DNA of 15,993 bases, from the NCBI GenBank assembly GCA_937903315.1, contig CALCZO010000032.1, positions 1-15,993 on the forward strand. Reading direction: 5' to 3'. Below the pieces are notes generated by a model. The model searched no databases. It was given only the letters and a program-made list of their open reading frames with translations, and had not been told where the DNA came from. Origin of the DNA: an uncultured Alphaproteobacteria bacterium (GTDB lineage Bacteria > Pseudomonadota > Alphaproteobacteria > Rhizobiales > Beijerinckiaceae). Both the position numbers and the translations under genes were made by a program. Below, one piece after another: positions 1 to 6,578 of this stretch (its first letter is position 1; each line of letters begins with the position of its first letter).

Positions 1-468
1 GAGGGCGCCAACGGCATCCAGGCGCTCGATCTGGTCGGCCGCAAACTGCCGCGCAACGGCGGGGCGGCACTGATGCGCTACATTGGCGAGATCGGCGCGT
101 TCGTGCAGGCCAATGCGGCGGACGAGGCGATGATGCCGGTCGCCGGGCCGCTGAAGGCCGGGCTCGATGACTTGCAGGCCGCCTCGATGTGGCTGATGCA
201 GCACGGCTTTGCCAACCCTGACAACGCGGGGGCGGCGTCGGTCGACTACCTGCATCTGTTCGGGCTTGTCAGCCTCGGCTACATGTGGGGCCTGCAGGCG
301 CGCGCTGCCGCTGACCGGCTGAAATCCGGGCCGGATGCGGCGATGACCATGAAGCTGACGCTGGCGCGTTTCTACATGGAGCGGCTGATGCCCGAGACGG
401 CGAGCCGGCTGGCCGCGCTGAAGGCCGGTTCTGCCACGATGATGGCCGTGCCGGCGGAGATGTTCTGA
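1..468 (+). CDS. acyl-CoA dehydrogenase, C-terminal part (5' end outside window)
   Basis: The gene enters from the left edge in frame 1 and ends at TGA 466-468, leaving 155 codons. The first residues, EGANGIQALDLVGRKL, are the classic acyl-CoA dehydrogenase C-terminal signature (Y-E-G-x-N-x-I-Q-A-x-D), which contributes to FAD binding and the tetramer interface. The following ~130 residues (YLHLFGLVSLGYMW, then a helix rich in Ala, Arg and Met) look like the extra C-terminal helical domain of the large, ~600-residue acyl-CoA dehydrogenases (DmdC/FadE-like group, PF12806-type extension). The enzyme would oxidise an acyl-CoA to a 2-enoyl-CoA in the cytoplasm, passing electrons to ETF. Thiolase and FadJ-type genes follow on the same strand, so a beta-oxidation operon is likely. 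Chain-length specificity cannot be read from this fragment, and a methylthio-acyl-CoA substrate cannot be excluded. Confidence 0.9.
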   Translation, partial: EGANGIQALDLVGRKLPRNGGAALMRYIGEIGAFVQANAADEAMMPVAGPLKAGLDDLQAASMWLMQHGFANPDNAGAASVDYLHLFGLVSLGYMWGLQARAAADRLKSGPDAAMTMKLTLARFYMERLMPETASRLAALKAGSATMMAVPAEMF

Positions 469-555
469 TCTGCCCCGCCAAGGCCGGGCTTGCCCTGCCC
501 TGTTGCCAGTGAGACCATGCGGACCACCACCCCGCCTTCCACGAAGGACACACCG

Positions 556-1764
<1,209 letters not shown>

Positions 1765-1782
1765 GACAACGGAACCACAGCC

Positions 1783-3996
1783 ATGACCCTGACCAACTTC
1801 CGCTTCGAGACCGACGCCGACGGCATCGTGACCCTGATCTGGGACACGCCGGGCAGATCGATGAACGTGATCACCGAGACGTGGATGGCCGAACTTGATT
1901 CGGTGATCGACCGGGTGGCGGGCGATGCGGCGCTCAAGGGCTGCGTCATCGTCTCGGGCAAGCCGGATTCGTTCTCTGGCGGCGCGGACCTGACGATGCT
2001 GCAACGGTTCGGCATCGAATACGCCAGGATGGTGCGGGCCGAGGGCGAGGAGAAAGCCAACGCCTTCTTCGTCCACGAGACGGCGCGGCTGTCGCGGCTC
2101 TATCGCAAGCTGGAGACCTGCGGCAAGCCGTTCGTCGCGGCGATCCACGGCGTCTGCCTCGGCGGCGCATTCGAACTGGCGTTGTCCTGCCATCACCGCG
2201 TCGTCTCGGACAGCGACAAGACCCGCGTCGGCCTGCCGGAAATCAAGGTCGGGCTGTTCCCCGGCGCGGGCGGCACGCAGCGCGTGGCGCGGCTGATGCA
2301 GACGGGCGATGCGTTGCAGATGATGTTCCGGGGCGACGCGATCAAGGCGCATATGGCGCGCGGCATGGGGCTGGTGCACGAGGTGGTCAAGCCCGATGCA
2401 CTGGTCGAGGCGGCAAAGACGTGGATCAGGGGCGGCGGCGTGGCCAAGGCACCTTGGGACATGGAGGGCTTCCGCCTGCCGTCCAACAAGGTGCACTCGC
2501 CGCAGGGCATGATGATCTGGCCGCCGGCCAATGCGATCTACCGGCGCGAGACCGCCGACAACTATCCGGCGGCGCGGGCGATCCTGCAGGTCGTCTACGA
2601 AGGGCTGCAACTGTCGATGGACCTCGGCCTCAGGGTCGAGAGCCGGCATTTCGCGCGCATCCTGCGCTCGAAGGAGGCCGGCATGATGATCCGCTCGCTG
2701 TTCCTCTCCAAGGGCGAACTGGAAAAAGGCGCCCGCCGGCCGAAGGACGTGCCGCCGGCGACGATCCGCAAGATCGGCGTCATCGGTGCCGGCTTCATGG
2801 GCGCGGGCATCACCTATGTCTCGGCGCTGGCCGGGCTTGAGGTGGTGCTGATCGACCGCGATCAGGAGGCGGCGGACAAGGGCAAGGCCTTCACCCATAC
2901 GCTGATTTCAGACCAGATCATGAAGGGCCGCTCGACCACTGCGCATCGCGATTCGGTGACCGGCCGCATCCATCCGACAGCGGACTACGCCGCACTGAAG
3001 GACGTCGATCTCGTCGTCGAGGCAGTCTTCGAGGACCGGGCGGTGAAGGCTGATGTGATCGCCAGGGTCGAGGCAGCGATCGGCAAGGATGTCATCTTCG
3101 CCTCCAACACCTCGACGCTGCCGATCACCTCGCTGGCGGAAAACTCGGTCCGGCCGGAGCAGTTCGTCGGCATCCACTTCTTCTCGCCGGTCGACAAGAT
3201 GCTGCTCGTCGAAGTGATCAAGGGCAACAGGACCGGCGACCGGGCGATCGCGACTGCACTCGATTTCATCCGCATCATCAAGAAGACGCCGATCGTCGTC
3301 AACGACACGCGCGGCTTCTTCGCCAACCGCTGCGTGCTCAACTACATCCGCGAGGGACAGTTGATGCTGGTCGAGGGCGTGCCGCCGGCGATGATCGAGA
3401 CGGTAGCGAAAATGGCCGGGATGCCGGTCGGCCCGCTGTCGCTGATGGATGAGGTCGCCCTCGATCTCGGCTGGAAAATCCTGCAGGCGACCAAGAAGGA
3501 CCTTGGCCCCAAGGCCATCGATCCGCGCCAGGAAAAACTGCTGGAAGCCATGGTGGTCAAGGAAGGCCGTCTCGGCCGCAAGAACCGCAAGGGCTTCTAC
3601 GACTACCCCGAGGCCAAGGGACCGAAGAGGCTGTGGCCCGGCCTGAAGGCGTTTGCCGAATCAACGCTCGATCCCGACACCATCGATATCGAGACACTGA
3701 AGCACCGCCTGCTCGTCATCCAGGCGCTGGAAGCGGCGCGCACGGTGCACGAGGGTGTCATCACCGATGTGCGGGAGGCCGATGTCGGCTCGATTCTCGG
3801 CTTCGGTTTTGCGCCGTTCACCGGCGGGGCGATCTCCTACATCGACGGGATGGGGACACCGGCTTTCGTCGCGCTGTGCGACCGGCTGGCCAAGGTGCAC
3901 GGCGACCGGTTTGCCGTGCACGCCGAGCTCCGCGCGATGGCTGCGCGCGACGCACGGTTCTATGCCGCCGCTGCATCACCCTCGCAGGCGGCATGA
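1783..3996 (+). CDS. fadJ: fused enoyl-CoA hydratase / 3-hydroxyacyl-CoA dehydrogenase
   Basis: A 737-residue bifunctional beta-oxidation protein of normal FadJ/FadB length. The N-terminal crotonase half (about 1-300) has FSGGADL (near 64-70, oxyanion hole), GGAFELAL with Glu131, and LPEIKVGLFPGAGG with Glu153, the expected pair of catalytic glutamates. The dehydrogenase half begins near residue 331 with the NAD-binding IGVIGAGFMGAG, followed by the catalytic His465 in HFFSPVDKM and by NDTRGFFANR; a helical C-terminal domain duplication follows. It hydrates 2-enoyl-CoA and oxidises the L-3-hydroxyacyl-CoA with NAD+, giving the substrate of the thiolase encoded 18 bp upstream. The ATG at 1783 follows ACAACGGAACCACAGCC, a weak ribosome site, so translation may be partly coupled. 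All key residues are intact. FadJ versus FadB is a naming choice; the thiolase-first gene order does not settle it. Confidence 0.95.
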   Translation: MTLTNFRFETDADGIVTLIWDTPGRSMNVITETWMAELDSVIDRVAGDAALKGCVIVSGKPDSFSGGADLTMLQRFGIEYARMVRAEGEEKANAFFVHETARLSRLYRKLETCGKPFVAAIHGVCLGGAFELALSCHHRVVSDSDKTRVGLPEIKVGLFPGAGGTQRVARLMQTGDALQMMFRGDAIKAHMARGMGLVHEVVKPDALVEAAKTWIRGGGVAKAPWDMEGFRLPSNKVHSPQGMMIWPPANAIYRRETADNYPAARAILQVVYEGLQLSMDLGLRVESRHFARILRSKEAGMMIRSLFLSKGELEKGARRPKDVPPATIRKIGVIGAGFMGAGITYVSALAGLEVVLIDRDQEAADKGKAFTHTLISDQIMKGRSTTAHRDSVTGRIHPTADYAALKDVDLVVEAVFEDRAVKADVIARVEAAIGKDVIFASNTSTLPITSLAENSVRPEQFVGIHFFSPVDKMLLVEVIKGNRTGDRAIATALDFIRIIKKTPIVVNDTRGFFANRCVLNYIREGQLMLVEGVPPAMIETVAKMAGMPVGPLSLMDEVALDLGWKILQATKKDLGPKAIDPRQEKLLEAMVVKEGRLGRKNRKGFYDYPEAKGPKRLWPGLKAFAESTLDPDTIDIETLKHRLLVIQALEAARTVHEGVITDVREADVGSILGFGFAPFTGGAISYIDGMGTPAFVALCDRLAKVHGDRFAVHAELRAMAARDARFYAAAASPSQAA

Positions 3997-4016
3997 ACGA
4001 CCATCGAGCCTTGCGC

Positions 4017-4051
4017 GACATCACTCCGACCGGGCGTTCGTCGGTGATGTC
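4017..4051 (+). terminator. hairpin just after fadJ, possible terminator
   Basis: Left arm GACATCACTCCGAC pairs with right arm GTCGGTGATGTC, giving 12 base pairs with a two-base (TC) bulge and a nine-base loop (CGGGCGTTC). It starts 20 bp after the fadJ stop, where an operon terminator is expected. No run of T follows directly; the nearest is TTTT at 4061-4064. It may therefore be a weak or Rho-assisted terminator, or a 3'-end stability hairpin. Confidence 0.5.
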
Positions 4052-4198
4052 GCAATGCAATTTTGCAAATGCGCATATGTCCCTGTGCGCATTATCGTTG
4101 CTGAACTGGGCTCTTCGACCTAATGGTACTTAAGATCATCGAAACCATCGTTGACTGCATGTCCGGGCCGTTTGCACAAGATCAAGGCGAATGATGAC
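4052..4198. other. gene-free, AT-richer spacer with short palindromes
   Basis: No credible coding frame is present. This stretch is visibly richer in A and T than the flanking genes. It holds TGCAA-TT-TTGCA (4056-4067), the octamer palindrome ATGCGCAT (4069-4076), a second TGCGCAT at 4086-4092, and TTGACT at 4151-4156, a fair -35 hexamer with no good -10 at 17 bp (GCACAA). It probably holds the promoter of the gene at 4291, but I cannot fix its position. Confidence 0.4.
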
Positions 4199-4228
4199 GA
4201 TCAATGGTAGCGTAGCTATCGTTTGATC
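4199..4228. promoter_or_regulatory. 30-bp imperfect dyad upstream of the 4291 gene
   Basis: GATCAATGGTAGC and GCTATCGTTTGATC flank a three-base GTA loop. The inner stem is six pairs (one G-T) and the outer stem six perfect pairs (GATCAA/TTGATC), split by a small 1x2 internal loop. A third GATCAA lies at 4180-4185. The dyad ends 62 bp before the ATG at 4291. There is no T tract, so a terminator is unlikely; an operator for a dimeric regulator or a 5'-leader hairpin fits better. The symmetry is seen directly; the function is inferred. Confidence 0.45.
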
Positions 4229-4290
4229 ACTTGCCTATGGTGCAGGTGCCCGAGGCGGGTGACGGCGGCAGTAAATTGTAAGAGGGGCAC

Positions 4291-4911
4291 ATGGCGCGAC
4301 AGATCGACTACTATTTCTCGCTCAACAGTCCATGGTCGTGCCTTGGGCACCGGCTGTTCAATGATCTGGCGATCAAGCACAAGCTGAAAGTCACCTACAA
4401 GCCGACGCCGCTTGGCGAAGTATTTTCGGAAACCGGCGGCCTGCCGCTCGGCCAGCGCCATCCCGTGCGCCAGAGCTACCGCTGGGTTGAATTGCAGCGC
4501 TGGCGCGACAAGCGCGGCATCGCGCTGAATTTCAAGCCCAAGTACTGGCCGGTTCCCTCGACGCTGGCAGAGCGCTGCGTCATCGGCCTCAACCAGATCC
4601 ATCACGATCCCAACACCTTCGTGACGCTGGCGTTCAAGACGATCTGGGAAAAGGAACTGAACCTTGCCGACGACGGCATCGTGGCGACGATCCTGAGCGC
4701 ATCGGGCCTGAACGCGGCCGACATCATCGCCCGCGCCAATGCGGCCGAGGCCGACGCGACCTACAAGAAGAACCGCGACGATGCGATTGCCGCCGGCGTG
4801 TTCGGCGCGCCGAGCTATGTCATCGACGGCGAGGTGTTCTGGGGACAGGACCGGCTCGAATTGCTCGACGACATGCTTGCCAGCGGGCGCAACCCCTACA
4901 GGCCGCTGTGA
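4291..4911 (+). CDS. 2-hydroxychromene-2-carboxylate isomerase-like protein (kappa-GST/DsbA fold)
   Basis: A 206-residue cytoplasmic protein with the thioredoxin-like DsbA fold of HCCA isomerases and kappa-class glutathione transferases. The start IDYYFSLNSPWSCLGHRL carries the family Ser-Pro motif; Ser13 aligns with the catalytic, glutathione-activating serine of NahD. The C-terminal GVFGAPSYVIDGEVFWGQDRL is the family hallmark (cis-Pro loop followed by W-G-Q-D). Length matches the family. AGAGGGG lies about 6 bases before the ATG. In naphthalene degradation NahD isomerises 2-hydroxychromene-2-carboxylate, but no aromatic-degradation gene is nearby, so the real substrate is unknown; it could be a general glutathione-dependent isomerase or transferase. 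It appears to be transcribed alone, from the palindrome-rich spacer upstream, and converges with the copper genes. Confidence 0.85.
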   Translation: MARQIDYYFSLNSPWSCLGHRLFNDLAIKHKLKVTYKPTPLGEVFSETGGLPLGQRHPVRQSYRWVELQRWRDKRGIALNFKPKYWPVPSTLAERCVIGLNQIHHDPNTFVTLAFKTIWEKELNLADDGIVATILSASGLNAADIIARANAAEADATYKKNRDDAIAAGVFGAPSYVIDGEVFWGQDRLELLDDMLASGRNPYRPL

Positions 4912-4916
4912 CGGGA

Positions 4917-4940
4917 ACCGGCGAGCATCGCGCCGCCGGT
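4917..4940. terminator. hairpin between convergent genes, possible two-way terminator
   Basis: ACCGGCG and CGCCGGT form a perfect 7-bp stem around a ten-base loop, lying within the 39 bp between the convergent stop codons at 4911 and 4951. Neither side has a proper T run (the + side reads CCACATCTGATTATTTG). Position makes a bidirectional terminator plausible; the lack of T tracts keeps the call tentative. Confidence 0.4.
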
Positions 4941-4950
4941 CCACATCTGA

Positions 4951-5541
4951 TTATTTGAGCAGCCGCTGGAGTTTGGCCAGCCGTGGCGCTTCTGCCTCGT
5001 TGCTGTCGAGTGTCCCCCAGAAACTGCCTTTGCGATCAAACAGATAGATCGTAGCGGTATGGTCCATCGTATAGCCGGACGGCGTCGGAACCTTGCGGTA
5101 GAAGGCCCGGTGCTGGCGGGCGACGCCGGCGATCTCGTCGGTGGTGCCGGTCATGCCGATGAGGCGGGAATCGAATGCCGAGAGGTAGAGCCTGAGTTGT
5201 TCCGGCGTATCGCGCTCGGGATCGACCGAGACGAAATACACCCGGAAATCATCGGTCGCCGAGCCGCCGGCCTTCAGCAGCTGACCCATTTCGTACATCG
5301 CCGTGGGGCAGATGTCCGGGCAGTGGGTGAACCCGAAGAACACCGCGAACGGCTTGCCCTTTTCCGCATCCGGCAACGACACCCGCGCCCCGTCCATGGC
5401 GGTCAGCGTGAAGGGACCGCCGATGGCGACCTTGGGCGGTTCGCTGCGTGTGAGCACATAGATCGCGGCGGCCGTCAGCAGCGCGATCAGCGCCCAGGCG
5501 CCCCAGCGGATGATTCTGAGTACTGTGGCTTGCTGTGCCAT
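4951..5541 (-). CDS. senC: SCO1/SenC family copper chaperone / thiol reductase
   Basis: A 196-residue membrane-anchored periplasmic protein. One N-terminal membrane segment (about residues 11-30, IIRWGAWALIALLTAAAIYVL) is followed by a thioredoxin-fold domain. The copper ligands are the pair Cys74/Cys78 in FTHCPDICPT and His161 in YTMDHTATIYL, the complete Sco set; FFGFTHCPD and VSVDPERDTPEQL are family hallmarks. Sco proteins insert copper into, or reduce the cysteines of, the CuA site of cytochrome c oxidase subunit II. AAGGGGG lies 6 bases before the ATG. It is last in the DUF2946-PCuAC-Sco set, 73 bp after the PCuAC gene; that gap holds a GC-rich hairpin. PCuAC normally supplies Cu(I) to Sco or directly to CuA, so the linkage fits function. 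Confidence 0.93.
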   Translation of the reverse strand: MAQQATVLRIIRWGAWALIALLTAAAIYVLTRSEPPKVAIGGPFTLTAMDGARVSLPDAEKGKPFAVFFGFTHCPDICPTAMYEMGQLLKAGGSATDDFRVYFVSVDPERDTPEQLRLYLSAFDSRLIGMTGTTDEIAGVARQHRAFYRKVPTPSGYTMDHTATIYLFDRKGSFWGTLDSNEAEAPRLAKLQRLLK

Positions 5542-5558
5542 GATGTCCCCCTTGCCGG

Positions 5559-5580
5559 CCGGACGCGTTGCCGCGTCCGG
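5559..5580 (-). repeat. GC-rich hairpin between PCuAC and Sco genes
   Basis: CCGGACGC and GCGTCCGG form a perfect 8-bp stem around a six-base loop in the 73-bp gap of the copper operon. A second, weaker pairing (GGTCC with GGACC) lies beside it at about 5588-5605. No T run follows on the minus strand, and the Sco ribosome site comes shortly after. It looks more like an mRNA processing or stability element, or a partial attenuator, than a full terminator. Confidence 0.4.
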
Positions 5581-5614
5581 TCCGGATGGTCCTGGGTCAG
5601 GGACCCTGTTGGCT

Positions 5615-6115
5615 TCAGTGCTTGTGGCCGCTCATGTCACCGCGCGCGCCGATCGGCATGACACGGTACTCGACCGGCTTGCGGCCGGCTTTTTCGAACA
5701 CCAGTTCGCCCTTGACGCTGTCGCCTTCCTTGAGCTGACGCTTCAGGTCGATGAACATGATGTGGTAGCCGCCGGGCTTGAGTTCGACCTTGCCGCCGGG
5801 GGCGATATCAAGGCCCTTTTCCAGCGCGCGCATCCGCATCACGCCATCGATCACCGCCATTTCGTGGATCTCGACGACGCCGGCGACATCCGCCGTCGCC
5901 GAGACGAGGCGATCGGCTGCTGTGCCCTTGTTCTCGATGGTGATGTAGCCGCCCGCGACCTTGGCACCGGGCGGGGTGGCCCGCGACCAGGCGGGCGACA
6001 GCATCAGCGTGCCGGCAGGGGCGGGATGATTGTGCATCTGAGCGCTGGCCGGCGTCAGTGCGGCGGCAAGCATGAGGGTGCCGGCGGCGCCGGCGATCTT
6101 GAGGCTGTTGAACAA
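5615..6115 (-). CDS. pcuC: periplasmic copper chaperone PCuAC
   Basis: A 166-residue exported protein if translation starts at the TTG at 6115. That start follows GGAGAG at ideal spacing and yields a normal signal peptide (FNSLKIAGAAGTLMLAAAL...PASA). The frame is open to another TTG at 6151, but that would put twelve odd residues ahead of the signal. No in-frame ATG precedes the signal peptide. The domain has the copper motif His-Glu-Met, then Met in GVMRMR, then GYHIMF, close to the PCuAC consensus H-x10-M-x21-H-x-M (I count 22 residues in the second spacer). Extra possible ligands flank it: QMHNHP just after the predicted cleavage site and GHKH at the C-terminus. It would bind Cu(I) in the periplasm and pass it to Sco or to cytochrome oxidase CuA. 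It lies between the DUF2946 gene (38 bp upstream) and sco. Confidence 0.92.
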   Translation of the reverse strand: MFNSLKIAGAAGTLMLAAALTPASAQMHNHPAPAGTLMLSPAWSRATPPGAKVAGGYITIENKGTAADRLVSATADVAGVVEIHEMAVIDGVMRMRALEKGLDIAPGGKVELKPGGYHIMFIDLKRQLKEGDSVKGELVFEKAGRKPVEYRVMPIGARGDMSGHKH

Positions 6116-6153
6116 GGGTCTCTCCAGTCGTTTTCTGATGGTGCAAGGCAACG

Positions 6154-6510
6154 TCAGAGAACGGACGGAGGTGCCCTAGCGGCATAGACGGCCAGGGCGA
6201 CCGGATGGTGGACGACGCGGCCGGACAACGCGATCCTGCCGCCGGCGAAGCTGTTGGCCACCGCCGCATCCGGCGGAGGCGGCGGCGTCAATGCTGCCAG
6301 CAGCAGGCAGGCATCGCAATGAACCGCACCGGCGGGGTTGCCATCGGCATCGGTGGTCATCGGCAGGCCGGTACACAGCAAGGCCGCCTGCGGCACGCCA
6401 GAGGCGCGCGCGCCGGACCAGTCGCCGGCAAGCCTGCTCGACGCGACGGCCGCCACCAGCATCAGGGCGGCAAGCCCGAAGTGCAGTGTCCTGCTCCAGA
6501 ACGATGTCAT
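6154..6510 (-). CDS. DUF2946-like small exported protein
   Basis: A 118-residue protein starting at the ATG at 6510. The frame runs back to a GTG at 6573, but residues from the upstream part (MTPRDLAHCPRVGKN) do not look like a signal sequence, whereas MTSFWSRTLHFGLAALMLVAAV does. The single N-terminal hydrophobic segment (about 9-25) is followed by a short region with LLCTGLPM and the VHCDACLLLAA Cys-x-x-Cys motif typical of DUF2946, then a Pro-rich stretch and a C-terminal tail. The family has no proven biochemical role; it is often found beside copper or TonB-receptor genes, and the Cys pair could bind metal. It leads a same-strand set with PCuAC (38 bp downstream) and Sco, supporting a copper link. 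I am fairly sure of the family and unsure of the function. Confidence 0.75.
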   Translation of the reverse strand: MTSFWSRTLHFGLAALMLVAAVASSRLAGDWSGARASGVPQAALLCTGLPMTTDADGNPAGAVHCDACLLLAALTPPPPPDAAVANSFAGGRIALSGRVVHHPVALAVYAARAPPSVL

Positions 6511-6557
6511 CGCGTGTGTCACGACCCTGTTCTTACCGACACGCGGGCAATGCGCAA
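6511..6557 (-). promoter_or_regulatory. possible promoter/operator of the copper operon
   Basis: Reading the minus strand, TTGCGC (6557-6552) and TAAGAA (6535-6530) are 16 bp apart and could be -35 and -10 boxes for the DUF2946 gene. A 7-bp inverted repeat, CGCGTGT (6511-6517) and ACACGCG (6539-6545), brackets the proposed -10 box. GTGTCAC also occurs twice, at 6516-6522 and 6567-6573. The match to consensus is weak and such repeats can arise by chance at this G+C content. Confidence 0.25.
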
Positions 6558-6578
6558 GATCGCGCGGTGTCACAGGTG

